Shown one piece after another: positions 11,446 to 22,203 of a stretch of DNA of 37,879 nt. The notes under the pieces were generated by a model. It was not told the origin of the DNA. It did no database searches and saw nothing but the letters and a program-made list of their open reading frames with translations. A program made the translations under genes and the position numbers. The DNA comes from an uncultured Luminiphilus sp. Its GTDB lineage: Bacteria > Pseudomonadota > Gammaproteobacteria > Pseudomonadales > Halieaceae. Every line of letters starts with the position of its first letter. The stretch's first letter is position 1. The stretch is taken from contig CALKDK010000079.1 in assembly GCA_938084055.1 (NCBI GenBank), positions 1-37,879 on the forward strand, in the 5' to 3' direction.

Positions 11446-11754
11446 ATGCGCTTTCTCGCCCTGGAAAAACTGATCAACCTCCATGATGGCTATCGACAGA
11501 CAATCAAGGTAGATAGTCTGGAAGTCGTACTGATTCAGGAAATGGGGGAACTTTTTATTATCCAAAGCCGCTGTCCCCACCAGGGCCAGAACCTGGAAAC
11601 CGGGATTGTCAGCAACGGTAAGATCTACTGTCCATGGCACAACTTTGCTTTTGACCTGGCGACCGGCCAACATGCGGGCGGCGGGTGCGAACCCCTGTCT
11701 ACCTACACGCCTATTTTTCACGACAAGTTGCTCGGTATCATGATCAATGACTGA
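11446..11754 (+). CDS. Small Rieske [2Fe-2S] protein
   Basis: The 102-residue protein is a single Rieske domain. Cluster ligands are Cys43/His45 in CPHQG and Cys62/His65 in CPWHNFAFD. An extra Cys81 is not part of the standard set. There is no signal peptide, membrane segment or fused oxygenase or reductase domain, so it resembles the soluble ferredoxins of Rieske oxygenase systems or NirD-like subunits. The redox partner is not in the window. Its last eight bases overlap the nnr start, which suggests translational coupling. AGGG lies only one base before the ATG, a poor spacing, so initiation may be weak. Domain call firm, function unknown. Confidence 0.85.
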   Translation: MRFLALEKLINLHDGYRQTIKVDSLEVVLIQEMGELFIIQSRCPHQGQNLETGIVSNGKIYCPWHNFAFDLATGQHAGGGCEPLSTYTPIFHDKLLGIMIND

Positions 11755-13255
11755 ACCGCTTCCGCTTTACAGTGGCGCCCAGGTGCGCCAAATGGATCGC
11801 TACGCCATAGCGTCCCTGGGTCTCCAAGGCTACGAGCTGATGGAACGCGCCGGATTGGCTGCTTTTGGGGTGTTGACCGATACCTGGCCCTCGGCTCGAC
11901 GGCTGCAGGTTGTCTGTGGAACCGGTAATAACGGGGGCGACGGGTGGGTGGTTGCTCGGCTTGCCCTTGAGGCCGGTTGGACCGTGGCGGTCGAACTGCT
12001 CGGAGATGTTGAGCGAATCCAGAGTGACGCCGAAACGGCGCTGCGAGCCTTCGTTACTGCGGGTGGCACCTGCCACTCCCGGCAGCCAGCTGATCAGCCA
12101 CCCGACTTCGACGCTGACGTGTTGGTTGATGCCCTGTGCGGTACCGGCGGCGTGGGTGACCTTCGACCTGAGCACATTGCCTGGGTCCAAGCCATCAATG
12201 ACAGCGGCATACCGGTTGTCGCGATTGACGCGCCCACGGGCCTGAATGTTGATACCGGGAACCCCCGACCGGTGGCCGTTCGGGCCTTCGCTACCATAAC
12301 TTTTATAGCGCCCAAGAAAGGCCTGTTTACGGGCAGTGCAGGGGATTTTGTGGGTGCGCTACGCATTGACAACCTGGGCCTTCCTGAGCAGGTTCTCGCA
12401 TCGGCGCAGCCCGAGGCCTACCTCAGCGACTGGTCTCAGTTGCGGCGTCAGCTCCCAGCGCGCAATGTAGCCCACCATAAGGGCCTGTCGGGGCACGTGC
12501 TGGTTATCGGCGGCAACACAGGTTACTCGGGTGCGGCCATCCTGGCTGCGCGGGCGGCCCTCCGCTCCGGTGCGGGCCTCGTTTCCCTGGCCACCCAGCC
12601 CCAGACCGCCTGCGTCGCCGTCGCCTGTCAGGCTGAAATCATGGCCCACCCCATAGATAACGTGGCCGACCTCAAGGCACTGTTAAGCGCTGCCAGCTGC
12701 GTTGTAATTGGTCCTGGGCTTGGGCGGGATCGTTGGGCCCAGATGTGTATGAGCGCTGTGTTGGAACGATCGCCGGCCACGGTCTTTGATGCGGACGCCC
12801 TCAATTTGCTTGCCCTCGACGACCCGGCCTCCCTAAAAGGGGGAAACCACATTCTCACTCCCCACCCCGGTGAAGCGGCCCGGTTACTTGGCGTGGCGAC
12901 GCAGCGCATAACGGAAGACCGGTTTATCGCGCTCCGCGAGCTCACAGACAGGTGGCGCGGCGCCTGTGTGCTCAAAGGTTCTGGCACCCTCACAGGGCAG
13001 CCGGGATTGCCTGCTCGCCTATGTGCCTACGGCAATCCAGGTATGGCCAGTGGCGGTATGGGGGATGTGCTGGCCGGTATCCTGGGGGGGCTGCTGGCAC
13101 AGGGGCTGGATGTTTTCACCGCCGCCGAGTTGGGTGTTTCAGCCCACGCTGTGGCGGGTGACGTCGCGGCACGACAGGGAGCGCGCGGCCTGCTGCCCAG
13201 TGATGTGATCGACGCATTGCGAGGTGTCCTCGCGGGGCTCGACGGGCCTCAGTAG
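11747..13255 (+). CDS. nnr: Bifunctional NAD(P)H-hydrate epimerase / ADP-dependent dehydratase
   Basis: The 502-residue protein repairs hydrated NADH and NADPH. The N-terminal YjeF epimerase domain (about 1-220) has YELMERAG and CGTGNNGGDG at 57-66. The C-terminal ribokinase-like dehydratase domain (about 235-500) has HHKGLSGHVLVIGG, LTPHPGEAARLL, LKGSGT and GNPGMASGGMGDVLAGI. Length matches the E. coli fusion. In many gammaproteobacteria nnr precedes tsaE; here no tsaE follows, and nnr ends 7 bases into a convergent gene. The start ATG lies inside the end of the Rieske gene. Confidence 0.95.
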   Translation: MTEPLPLYSGAQVRQMDRYAIASLGLQGYELMERAGLAAFGVLTDTWPSARRLQVVCGTGNNGGDGWVVARLALEAGWTVAVELLGDVERIQSDAETALRAFVTAGGTCHSRQPADQPPDFDADVLVDALCGTGGVGDLRPEHIAWVQAINDSGIPVVAIDAPTGLNVDTGNPRPVAVRAFATITFIAPKKGLFTGSAGDFVGALRIDNLGLPEQVLASAQPEAYLSDWSQLRRQLPARNVAHHKGLSGHVLVIGGNTGYSGAAILAARAALRSGAGLVSLATQPQTACVAVACQAEIMAHPIDNVADLKALLSAASCVVIGPGLGRDRWAQMCMSAVLERSPATVFDADALNLLALDDPASLKGGNHILTPHPGEAARLLGVATQRITEDRFIALRELTDRWRGACVLKGSGTLTGQPGLPARLCAYGNPGMASGGMGDVLAGILGGLLAQGLDVFTAAELGVSAHAVAGDVAARQGARGLLPSDVIDALRGVLAGLDGPQ

Positions 13256-13704
13256 AACTGCCGTAGCTCCAGGCTCTCTGTGCCCGCCTGCCACAGGCGT
13301 TCAAAGGTATCCGCCCAGCGCCCCGCGAGGAGCCGGTTGTCCAGCGTTCTGACTTGTTTCTTGCTTGGGGTAATCAGCATGCCGTAGTTGCGGTCGCTGA
13401 TAATGATGGTTTGTTGTTGCCACTCGGGATGATGATTGAGGACTCGCAGTGACATCGCCGTCGTAAGGCGCTGGGCGAGACCGACCAGGCGGTGGCTTTC
13501 AAAGGCTGCCGGCTCTTCACTGGCTATCAGTAAACGAATGCGGGCATGCGAGCCACGACGAGCGAGTGCGGCGATGCCCTCGGTCACCTGTTCATCGTCA
13601 AAGAGCAGGGGCTCGAGAGTCGGGCTCGCAATGTCGAGAAACCGTTGCGTGGCGTCCAACAGGCCCAAAAATTGTTGTCGGCTGTTTTGCAATGCGCTGT
13701 CCAC
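13249..13704 (-). CDS. Uncharacterised 151-residue protein
   Basis: I do not recognise this protein with confidence. It has an alpha/beta character with a hydrophobic strand followed by an acidic turn (RIRLLIASEEP), a second strand segment QQTIIISDRNYGMLI, and a terminal WADTFERLWQAG helix. That arrangement recalls a single phospholipase-D-like half domain, but no HxK catalytic motif is present. There is no signal peptide or membrane helix, so it is probably cytoplasmic. The start is GTG at 13704 with AGAGG about 11 bases upstream. Its 3' end overlaps nnr by 7 bases on the opposite strand. Coding is supported by length, a usable start and a composition like real protein. Confidence 0.65.
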   Translation of the reverse strand: MDSALQNSRQQFLGLLDATQRFLDIASPTLEPLLFDDEQVTEGIAALARRGSHARIRLLIASEEPAAFESHRLVGLAQRLTTAMSLRVLNHHPEWQQQTIIISDRNYGMLITPSKKQVRTLDNRLLAGRWADTFERLWQAGTESLELRQFY

Positions 13705-13953
13705 TGGTCCGGTTGCCTCTAATGGTGATATTGACAGTCAAGCATAATGGGTAGCAAAAAGTATAGCGCGGGCCCAGCGACTGATCGGGCCGGTCTTCAG
13801 GGGAAATGCTGTTGCTCGCTTAGCAAGCTTATTTTGTAGCGACGGCCATCGCGTCAGCAGTCGCTTGACCTTGGCGCCGCGGCCCGGGTCGTAATGCGAC
13901 GGCAGTGGGTGCCGCACGGCAGGGTCGTGACCCAGGCCTGCTTCCCGCCCGGT
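13705..13953. other. 249-base intergenic gap, no gene seen
   Basis: This is the longest gap in the window. It lies upstream of the 151-residue protein and downstream of roxA, both on the minus strand. TATACT on the minus strand at 13765-13760 could serve as a -10 for the 151-residue gene, but no matching -35 is visible. GGGTCgtGACCC at 13922-13933 is a short palindrome, and TTGCT/AGCAA near 13811-13825 a small hairpin; neither has a T-run in the direction of roxA transcription. Confidence 0.5.
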
Positions 13954-15045
13954 TCATACGCCACGCAATACGCCATTGCTGATCAGGAACGAACATAGTT
14001 CGGCATCAGCGGCACAGAGCGCTGGATAGTCAACAATCTCATTGCCGCACAACTGCTCCAGAAAAGGTTGCAGTGCGGTGCCGGTTAGGTGCTGTTCGCC
14101 ATTGGCAAAGACACGACAGTCACTGCCGACGCTGTCCCAGGCGAGTCGGGCACCCTCCTGTAACCGGACGCGGCGGGCGAGGGGACTCAGTGGTTCGGCA
14201 TGCTCTCCCGACTCTGTAACGACCTGTCCCAGCCAGGCGCCATCATCCAATGACAACAGCGTATTGAGGATGGCCTGACGGGCGTTTTCCAGATGGGCAC
14301 CGGTAATTTCCCCGGCGCGGGCGGGGCCACACACCGATGCCTTGTCCTCGAGCAACAGGTCGGGATTGATGCGCTCGAGAACCGTATCCACCCAACGGGC
14401 CATCAGCTCTGTGATGCGTGGGGCCCGGAAACCCAGGGAGTAGGTGAGGCAGTCCGTTTGAGCGACTCCCCAGTGTGCCATGCCCGGTGGCACGTAGAGT
14501 ACGTCTCCTGGGTTGAGCACGTGCTCCTCGGTGGTTTCAAATTGCTCCAGCAGGTTCAGGCCCCCGTGGTCGATGCGCGGGGTATCCTCGTCACACCAGT
14601 TGCCCAGTCGCCAGAGGCGGCTACCCGAACCCTGCAAAAGGAACACGTCATACCGGTCAAAGTGAGGCCCCACACCACCGCCTTCAACCGCATAGCTAAC
14701 CATCACATCATCAAAACGCCAGTTGGGTAGAAAGCGCAGGCACTGCCTGAGTTCCGACACGGCGGGGACCCACTGGTCCACAGCATTAACCAATAATGTC
14801 CAGACATCAGGTCGATCAAACTCCGAGCCTGTAAACGGCCCCTCACTGAGCTGCCATGCACCATTGGCGAGGCCAATGAGACGGCTATCAGCATCCTCTT
14901 CGAGGGCAAGACCCGCCAGATCCTCCGGCGTCAGCGGGGACCGCCAGTCGGGCAGGGCATTGCGAATCAGTAACGGCGCTCGTTGCCAGTAATCTTTCAG
15001 GAAAACCTTTTCGTCAAACTGGAAAGTCAGCGGTTCTGGCAACAT
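13954..15045 (-). CDS. roxA: Ribosomal protein uL16 3-hydroxylase RoxA (YcfD), JmjC/cupin oxygenase
   Basis: The 363-residue 2-oxoglutarate/Fe(II) dioxygenase hydroxylates an arginine of ribosomal protein uL16. The iron facial triad is visible as His128 and Asp130 in GPHFDRYDVFLLQG and His191 in VPPGMAHWG. The N-terminal LPEPLTFQFDEKVFLKDYWQ and RAPLLIRNA segments match the family. The C-terminal half corresponds to the dimerisation and winged-helix region. It is the last gene of the minus-strand cluster, 17 bases behind purB; E. coli also keeps ycfD near purB, although phoPQ intervenes there. Confidence 0.93.
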   Translation of the reverse strand: MLPEPLTFQFDEKVFLKDYWQRAPLLIRNALPDWRSPLTPEDLAGLALEEDADSRLIGLANGAWQLSEGPFTGSEFDRPDVWTLLVNAVDQWVPAVSELRQCLRFLPNWRFDDVMVSYAVEGGGVGPHFDRYDVFLLQGSGSRLWRLGNWCDEDTPRIDHGGLNLLEQFETTEEHVLNPGDVLYVPPGMAHWGVAQTDCLTYSLGFRAPRITELMARWVDTVLERINPDLLLEDKASVCGPARAGEITGAHLENARQAILNTLLSLDDGAWLGQVVTESGEHAEPLSPLARRVRLQEGARLAWDSVGSDCRVFANGEQHLTGTALQPFLEQLCGNEIVDYPALCAADAELCSFLISNGVLRGV

Positions 15046-15062
15046 CAGGCGTGAACAGCCGG

Positions 15063-16463
<1,401 letters not shown>

Positions 16464-16480
16464 CTAAGGGTCCTGAAATC

Positions 16481-17119
16481 CTACCGGAGCCCGAGTTCGC
16501 GGCATAGCTCCAATGCCACACCACGCACCCGGCCGCGCTGGAAGGTTAACTTCCAGCGCCTCCCACCCAATTGCCGCCACAGGAAAGCGGATCGCACTCC
16601 CGAGAGCAACAGGGCGCGAATAATCTCGGCATTGGTCTCGTTCTGCAAATGCTGGGCACTGCCGTTAACCTTGATACGGAATGAGAGGGTGCTCAGGGTG
16701 TCTGAGTAAACTGCCGCAACACTATGGCAAATATCATTGGCCTGTGCAGCGAAATGCTTGGCCTTGTAGCTCGAATGCTGCAGGCGGCTGTGGACGACTT
16801 CCTGAAGATCAGTGCGGGAGGCAAACTTTCCTTCAAGATGCAGAATGGCAAAAAAGTAGCGCATCATCGCCCCGGCTGTTTCATCGCCCCCCGGAGCCAA
16901 ACCAGCGGCCAGATTCTGTAGCCCAAGCTTAACGCCCTGAATGTTACCGAATACCCCTTCGACATCGGAGGCGTCGAAACTGAACAGGGAGTGCAGGGAG
17001 GCTTCAAGATATTCAACGGGGTAGGTCCCGGTTCGTGACAGCTGATCGACGATTCGCGCTGCCTGTGCTACGCCGGCCAGCGCCAGCGTCTGATCCCTTA
17101 AATTATGACTGCCTATCAT
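16481..17119 (-). CDS. hflD: High-frequency lysogenization protein HflD homolog
   Basis: The 212-residue, mostly helical protein belongs to the HflD family (DUF489), identified by [18 protein letters not shown] near the N-terminus, by length, and by position between mnmA and purB exactly as in E. coli. HflD is a peripheral inner-membrane protein; in E. coli it binds the lambda CII activator. Its normal cellular job is not established. No membrane helix is evident. The ATG overlaps the mnmA stop by four bases, indicating coupled translation. Confidence 0.92.
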   Translation of the reverse strand: MIGSHNLRDQTLALAGVAQAARIVDQLSRTGTYPVEYLEASLHSLFSFDASDVEGVFGNIQGVKLGLQNLAAGLAPGGDETAGAMMRYFFAILHLEGKFASRTDLQEVVHSRLQHSSYKAKHFAAQANDICHSVAAVYSDTLSTLSFRIKVNGSAQHLQNETNAEIIRALLLSGVRSAFLWRQLGGRRWKLTFQRGRVRGVALELCRELGLR

Positions 17120-18207
17120 GTTGTTCCTTCGATGACACCACCGCCGAGGCAGACATCATCGTTATAAAATACCACTGACTGCCCTGGAGTAACCGCGCGC
17201 TGCGGCTCAGAAAAGTCAACTTCGTAGCCTTTGTCTCCAGCGCGCAGTATGCAGTCCTGATCAGCCTGGCGATAGCGAACCTTGGCTGTGCAGCTTAGTG
17301 GCAGCTCTGGCGTGCGGCCGGCTATCCAGAAAATAGTCCGTGTTGTCAGCATTGAGGTGAACAGGGCAGGGTGATCATTGCCCTGTGCCACTCTCAGCAC
17401 GTTGCGTTCAAGGTCCTTTGCGACGACGTACCAGGGTGCCTCCTTACGCTGCGCAAGTCCGCCAATACCCAGGCCTTGCCGCTGCCCTATGGTGTGATAC
17501 ATAAGGCCCTTGTGCTCTCCGAGAACCTGGCCTTCGAGGTCCTCTATCATCCCCGGCTGCGCCGGCAAGTACTGCTGAAGAAAGTCTGAAAAGCGGCGCT
17601 CACCTATGAAGCAGATACCCGTAGAGTCTTTTTTTCGGGCGTTGCCCAGCCCGGCCTTTTCAGCGATCTGCCTGACCTGCGATTTCTGGAGAGTACCCAA
17701 GGGAAACAGGCTCCTCGCCAGTTCGCTGTGCCCCACCAAGTGGAGAAAATAACTCTGGTCCTTGCTGCCATCCAGCCCCTTGCGCAGGCCCACGCTCTCA
17801 CCGTCCGGCTCCCTGCGGACGTAATGCCCCGTAGCAATGTAGTCGGCGCCCAGCTGAATCGCGTAATCGAGAAAGGCCCGAAATTTGATTTCCCGGTTGC
17901 ATAGCACGTCCGGGTTGGGTGTTCGTCCACTTCGATATTCGGTGAGAAAATGCTCGAAAACACCATCCCAATACTCCGCGGCAAAGTTGGCACTGTGCAG
18001 TTTTATACCCAGTTTGTTGGCCACATCCTGGGCATCGGCGAGATCTGTTTGCGCAGTACAGTATTCTGTCCCATCGTCCTCCTCCCAGTTTTTCATAAAC
18101 AGGCCCTCGACCTGATAGCCCTGCTCGAGCAGCAATAGAGCTGCGACCGAGGAGTCAACGCCACCGGACATGCCGACAATCACACGGGTAGTACTCGGAT
18201 TGGTCAT
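17116..18207 (-). CDS. mnmA: tRNA-specific 2-thiouridylase MnmA
   Basis: The 363-residue enzyme adds sulfur at C2 of wobble uridine 34 in tRNAs for Lys, Glu and Gln, using ATP and sulfur relayed from IscS through TusE. The PP-loop SGGVDS is at 14-19. The two catalytic cysteines are Cys103 in [12 protein letters not shown] and Cys199 in [11 protein letters not shown]. The C-terminal beta-barrel ends with the QSVVFY segment. It sits between nudJ (4-base gap) and hflD (4-base overlap) as in E. coli. Confidence 0.97.
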   Translation of the reverse strand: MTNPSTTRVIVGMSGGVDSSVAALLLLEQGYQVEGLFMKNWEEDDGTEYCTAQTDLADAQDVANKLGIKLHSANFAAEYWDGVFEHFLTEYRSGRTPNPDVLCNREIKFRAFLDYAIQLGADYIATGHYVRREPDGESVGLRKGLDGSKDQSYFLHLVGHSELARSLFPLGTLQKSQVRQIAEKAGLGNARKKDSTGICFIGERRFSDFLQQYLPAQPGMIEDLEGQVLGEHKGLMYHTIGQRQGLGIGGLAQRKEAPWYVVAKDLERNVLRVAQGNDHPALFTSMLTTRTIFWIAGRTPELPLSCTAKVRYRQADQDCILRAGDKGYEVDFSEPQRAVTPGQSVVFYNDDVCLGGGVIEGTT

Positions 18208-18211
18208 AGGA

Positions 18212-18664
18212 TCAAGATTCTGTCACCAATGAAAGTGGGGCGCATAAGCCGGCCCGCTGCTGTCGAAGAAGCTCCAGCACCAGGTGGCTCCTGTGGACCT
18301 CTGAGCAAGACTTGATTTGCTCGTAGGTCATCCATGGGGCCGCAATAATAGCGTCATCAAGGTCCCGGTCGCCATGCTCACGAATGGGAAAACACAGAAA
18401 ACTGTGTCGCAAATAGGTGGTCTTGTTTCCGGCGGTGAACAGAGCCACACCCAGATAACCCGTAACAGTGACCTCCCAGCGGGTTTCTTCGAGCACTTCC
18501 CGCTGCACCGCCGCGACGAGCCCCTCACCGGGCTCGAGGTGACCGGCAGGCTGGTTCAGCACCAGTCCACCGGTAACAGAATCCCGTTCTTCAACCATGA
18601 GGTAATGTTCGTCCTGCTTTACAACGGCCGCCACGGTTACGTTGGGTCGCCAGCGGTCGGTCAC
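18212..18664 (-). CDS. nudJ: Nudix hydrolase, NudJ type
   Basis: The 150-residue Nudix protein starts [10 protein letters not shown] and has the Nudix box at about residues 41-63 (G41, E47, R55-E56, E59-E60). E. coli NudJ hydrolyses nucleoside di- and triphosphates and thiamine pyrophosphates. The Gly normally found after EEx in the box is replaced by Arg62 (EETRW), which I checked in the bases; the metal-binding glutamates are intact. The start is GTG at 18664, overlapping the rluE stop by four bases, with a 4-base gap to mnmA. The order rluE-nudJ-mnmA is the E. coli order, which supports the NudJ assignment over other Nudix types. Confidence 0.9.
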   Translation of the reverse strand: MTDRWRPNVTVAAVVKQDEHYLMVEERDSVTGGLVLNQPAGHLEPGEGLVAAVQREVLEETRWEVTVTGYLGVALFTAGNKTTYLRHSFLCFPIREHGDRDLDDAIIAAPWMTYEQIKSCSEVHRSHLVLELLRQQRAGLCAPLSLVTES

Positions 18665-19221
18665 GGGGAGCCTGCCACCACTTCAGTGCGGTAACCCCCC
18701 GGCATGAGGTCATCCAGGCACCACTGACCCACGGACACCCGAACCAGCCTCAGGGTCGGTAGGCCGACAGCAGCGGTCATCCTTCTCACCTGCCGGTTAC
18801 GGCCCTCCTGCAAAGACAGCTCAAGCCAGCTATCGGGTATTTTGGCCCGGTAGCGAACCGGTGGATCCCGATGCCACAGGTTGGGTGGCGTAATTCTTCG
18901 AACCCTGGCGGGGCGGGTAGGACCGTCCCTGAGCTCCAAGCCGCTCGACAGGGCCGACAATGCCTGATTGGTGGGATCGCCCTCGACCTGGGCCCAGTAG
19001 GTCTTCCAGAGTTTGAATTTCGGGTTGGCGATTCGCTGCTGCAGTGCACCATCCCGGGTGAGAACAACGAGACCCTCCGAATCGAAATCCAGCCTTCCTG
19101 CCACGCGATAACCCGGGGCATTGAGGAAGTCTGCCAGGGTCGAGCGCGGCGGCTCCCCCTCATGGTCAGTAAATTGACTCAGCACCCGGTAGGGCTTGTT
19201 GAGCAGAATGACGCTGGGCAA
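18661..19221 (-). CDS. rluE: 23S rRNA pseudouridine(2457) synthase RluE
   Basis: The 186-residue RsuA/RluB/E/F-type synthase lacks the S4 domain, as RluE does. The catalytic Asp is D45 in AGRLDFDSEG, LLNKPYRVLSQF is the N-terminal family motif, and EGRNRQVRRM closes the active site. It isomerises U2457 in 23S rRNA. The start is TTG at 19221, supported by a strong Shine-Dalgarno on the minus strand (complement at 19230-19236) eight bases away. It is the first gene of the minus-strand cluster and is divergent from icd across 190 bases. Confidence 0.94.
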   Translation of the reverse strand: MPSVILLNKPYRVLSQFTDHEGEPPRSTLADFLNAPGYRVAGRLDFDSEGLVVLTRDGALQQRIANPKFKLWKTYWAQVEGDPTNQALSALSSGLELRDGPTRPARVRRITPPNLWHRDPPVRYRAKIPDSWLELSLQEGRNRQVRRMTAAVGLPTLRLVRVSVGQWCLDDLMPGGYRTEVVAGSP

Positions 19222-19229
19222 GCCCGATT

Positions 19230-19236
19230 CCTCCTC
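19230..19236 (-). promoter_or_regulatory. Strong ribosome binding site that fixes the TTG start of rluE
   Basis: The minus strand reads GAGGAGG here, nearly a full anti-16S match, eight bases before the TTG at 19221. No ATG or GTG is equally well placed, so this site decides the start. TATCAT lies about a dozen bases further upstream on the same strand and could be a -10 element, but it lacks a recognisable -35. Confidence 0.7.
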
Positions 19237-19411
19237 ATTAATGATAGAATCCGCCGCGGGGGAGGCGGTCTGATACCGTCATCCAATGAAGTCTCATGGC
19301 GACCGCGCGGAACGATACGTGACTTTCGCGACTCTCGGCGCCAGCGCACGACCCACAGAGACTGAATCCATCGGAAAACCCGACATAAACCAGAAATAGG
19401 ATTCTTGAACT

Positions 19412-20665
19412 ATGGCATATAAGCACATCAAGGTACCGGAAACCGGCGATATCATAACGGTCAATGCAGACAATAGCCTGACGGTACCCGATCATCCAAT
19501 CATTCCCTACATCGAGGGTGATGGCATCGGCGTGGATATCACCCCGGTCATGATTGATGTTGTCAATGCCGCGGTAGACAAGGCTTATGGTGGAGCAAGG
19601 GCCATTTCCTGGATGGAAATCTACACCGGGGAAAAAGCAGCAGAGCTCTATGAGGGTGACTGGTTCCCCGAGGAAACCCTGGAAGCGATAAAAACCTACT
19701 CCGTTGCGATCAAGGGTCCGTTAACGACGCCGGTTGGTGGCGGCTTCCGCTCACTTAACGTGGCGCTGCGCCAGGAGCTCGATCTGTATACCTGCCTGCG
19801 ACCCGTGCGCTGGTTTGAGGGGGTCCCTTCGCCGGTCCGAAAGCCCGGCGACTGTAACATGGTGATCTTCAGAGAAAACTCTGAGGATATTTATGCGGGT
19901 ATTGAATACCAGGCGGGCACGCCCGAGGCGCAGAAGGTGGTGGATTTCATCATCAATGAGATGGGCGCGACAAAAATTCGTTTCCCGGTGGACGTTGGTA
20001 TTGGCATCAAGCCGGTCTCATCTTCAGGGACCAAGCGGCTGGTTCGCAAGGCTATCCAGTATGCGATTGACCAGAACCTGCCCTCTGTAACCCTTGTTCA
20101 CAAGGGCAATATCATGAAATTCACCGAGGGTGCCTTCCGAGACTGGGGTTATGAATTGGCCCAGGAAGAATTCGGTGGCCAACTGCTGGACGGTGGGCCC
20201 TGGGTGGAAATCAAAAATCCCAACACCGGCGATCCCATTATCATCAAAGACGTGATTGCGGATGCCATGTTACAGCAGGTTCTGACCCGACCGCGGGAGT
20301 ACAGCGTGGTGGCCACGCTTAACCTTAACGGTGATTATTTGTCAGATGCCCTGGCGGCCCAGGTAGGAGGTATTGGTATCGCACCCGGCGCAAATCTTTC
20401 CGATACAGTCGCCTTGTTCGAGGCTACGCACGGCACCGCACCCAAATATGCGGGACAGGACAAGGTTAACCCGGGGTCGTTAATATTGTCGGCTGAAATG
20501 ATGATTCGGCACCTGGGCTGGAATGAGGCCGCTGACCTGATCATTGACGGTATGAATGGGGCTATTCAAGCAAAGACTGTCACCTACGATTTTGAGCGGT
20601 TGATGGACGACGCGACACTTATGTCCTGCTCAGACTTTGGAAAGGCTATCATAAAGGCAATGTAA
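19412..20665 (+). CDS. icd: NADP-dependent isocitrate dehydrogenase
   Basis: The 417-residue homodimeric TCA-cycle enzyme oxidises isocitrate to 2-oxoglutarate. [18 protein letters not shown] contains Ser114, the equivalent of the E. coli serine phosphorylated by AceK, so control at the glyoxylate branch is possible. [17 protein letters not shown] retains the Lys-Tyr pair that selects NADP over NAD. ATG 19412 has AGGA ten bases upstream. It is divergent from rluE and has a strong terminator 21 bases after its stop. A FAD-linked 2-hydroxyacid dehydrogenase converges on it. Confidence 0.97.
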   Translation: MAYKHIKVPETGDIITVNADNSLTVPDHPIIPYIEGDGIGVDITPVMIDVVNAAVDKAYGGARAISWMEIYTGEKAAELYEGDWFPEETLEAIKTYSVAIKGPLTTPVGGGFRSLNVALRQELDLYTCLRPVRWFEGVPSPVRKPGDCNMVIFRENSEDIYAGIEYQAGTPEAQKVVDFIINEMGATKIRFPVDVGIGIKPVSSSGTKRLVRKAIQYAIDQNLPSVTLVHKGNIMKFTEGAFRDWGYELAQEEFGGQLLDGGPWVEIKNPNTGDPIIIKDVIADAMLQQVLTRPREYSVVATLNLNGDYLSDALAAQVGGIGIAPGANLSDTVALFEATHGTAPKYAGQDKVNPGSLILSAEMMIRHLGWNEAADLIIDGMNGAIQAKTVTYDFERLMDDATLMSCSDFGKAIIKAM

Positions 20666-20686
20666 AACACTGATTTTAATGATAAA

Positions 20687-20712
20687 GCTCGCCAGATGGC
20701 GGGCTTTTTTTT
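20687..20712 (+). terminator. Rho-independent terminator of icd, possibly bidirectional
   Basis: GCTCGCC (20687-20693), loop AGAT, GGCGGGC (20698-20704), with six Watson-Crick pairs and one G-U, followed by eight T (20705-20712). On the minus strand the same stem is followed by TTTA, a weaker tail that could help end the convergent oxidoreductase transcript. Confidence 0.88.
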
Positions 20713-20761
20713 GCTTGGGCAAGGGCGGGGCGTCCCCGCTCCCGGACATCTATAAACGTCC

Positions 20762-22144
20762 TCAGGGATCCACAACCTTGCCGGGATTAAGGATGGATTT
20801 GGGGTCAAGTGCGGTCTTCAGGGTCTTCATAAGCCTGATTTCCTCAGGGCTTCGACTGATCGGCAGCCACGGCTTTTTTTCCAGCCCAATGCCGTGCTCT
20901 GCGGAGACGGCCCCTTTGCACCCCGACAAAGGTTCGTAGACACAGGCTTCTATGAGTCTCTGGTTAGCGTCAGATGGCCCCTCGGCAATTTGGATTGCCA
21001 AATGCAGGTTGCCGTCACCCACATGGCCAAAAACCCAAAACTGTTGGGCCGGGGTGTCCGCAAGCCGCTCAGCTACGGCAGACACATAGCCCTCCATGGT
21101 GTCGATGGGCAGAGATATATCGAAAACGAACGCATGACCGCCTACAAAAACCTGTTCGACATCATCTCTGATATCCCAGAATGCCTGGCACTCACTTTCT
21201 GACTGGGCAATAGCCGCATCGGTGATCAGGCCCTGTTCAAGGGCGGCTTCCAGCGCCGACTCAAACAGCACTCGATCGCGATCAACGTCTGCACCCTGGG
21301 ATTCCAATAGGACGTAATAGGCATGGTGCTGGGGCAAGGGCGGGCGGCTCCGCGCCGGCGGCGACGTTACCAGCGTGTAATAATTGGACCAAAGTGTCTC
21401 AAACGCGGACAATCCGCCCCCGAGATGCTGGTCCATATGTCTCAACAATTCTTTGACGTGAGCAAAGCTGTCGGTTGCCGCAAACGCCATGTGCCGGCTT
21501 TTTGGCGCCTCGAATAGTCTGAGGGTCAACCGAGTTATGACCCCCAGGGTGCCCTCTGAGCCGAGAAAAAGTTGCTTCAGGTCATATCCCGTATTGTTTT
21601 TAATGAGCCCGTTGAGTGCATTGATAATGGTGCCGTCTGCCAGGACAGCTTCCACACCCAAAACCATGTCGCGCATCATCCCGTAGCGGATCACCCGGTT
21701 GCCCCCGGCATTGGTTGCCGCATTGCCGCCGATGGTCGCCGAGCCACGGGCACCCAAATCCAGAGGGAAAATCAGGCCCTCCTCGGCGGCGGCCAATTGG
21801 ACGGTTTCGAGTTTGACCCCCGCCTGGGCGGTCAATGTTCGCTGGTTCGGCTGGACAGTCTCGATCCTGTTCATGCGCTCGAGAGAGAGAATCAGTGCGT
21901 CATCCGAAGTATCTGCCCCATGGACCAGCCCCGTGAGGCCGCCCTGGGTCACGACGGGAATACCGTGTTGGTAACAGTAAGCTAACGTCGCAGAGACCCC
22001 CTCAGTAGAGTCAGGTCTTGCGAGGGCGATACCCGACAGGCTCTCGCTCTGGCGCCATATGCCCGCGGCGCGCTCCGATAGGGTCTGGGAGTCCAGAACG
22101 GCCTGTTCGCCAAGGATTTGTCGCAGATCAGTCAGTACTTTCAT
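20762..22144 (-). CDS. FAD-linked D-2-hydroxyacid dehydrogenase (GlcD / D-LDH / D2HGDH family)
   Basis: The protein has 460 residues from the chosen start. The N-terminal PCMH-type FAD domain shows [31 protein letters not shown] and [19 protein letters not shown]. The C-terminal FAD-oxidase domain has the metal/substrate motifs [11 protein letters not shown] and [11 protein letters not shown]. Family members oxidise D-lactate, glycolate or D-2-hydroxyglutarate and pass electrons to quinone or another acceptor. Which substrate applies cannot be decided here. No glcE or glcF partner is adjacent, which argues against a glycolate oxidase complex. The frame opens 15 residues earlier, but the ATG at 22144 has AGGGA five bases upstream and gives a family-like N-terminus ([12 protein letters not shown]). 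Confidence 0.88.
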   Translation of the reverse strand: MKVLTDLRQILGEQAVLDSQTLSERAAGIWRQSESLSGIALARPDSTEGVSATLAYCYQHGIPVVTQGGLTGLVHGADTSDDALILSLERMNRIETVQPNQRTLTAQAGVKLETVQLAAAEEGLIFPLDLGARGSATIGGNAATNAGGNRVIRYGMMRDMVLGVEAVLADGTIINALNGLIKNNTGYDLKQLFLGSEGTLGVITRLTLRLFEAPKSRHMAFAATDSFAHVKELLRHMDQHLGGGLSAFETLWSNYYTLVTSPPARSRPPLPQHHAYYVLLESQGADVDRDRVLFESALEAALEQGLITDAAIAQSESECQAFWDIRDDVEQVFVGGHAFVFDISLPIDTMEGYVSAVAERLADTPAQQFWVFGHVGDGNLHLAIQIAEGPSDANQRLIEACVYEPLSGCKGAVSAEHGIGLEKKPWLPISRSPEEIRLMKTLKTALDPKSILNPGKVVDP

Positions 22145-22203
22145 GGTATTCCCTGGTTTCCTATGGCTCATTTCCGCCCCCTCTGGCATATACTAGGGAC
22201 ATG

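Noticed and set aside
13436-13747. A 103-codon plus-strand frame opposite the 151-residue gene
   Set aside because: Arg/Ser-rich shadow frame; the minus-strand frame has the better start and composition.
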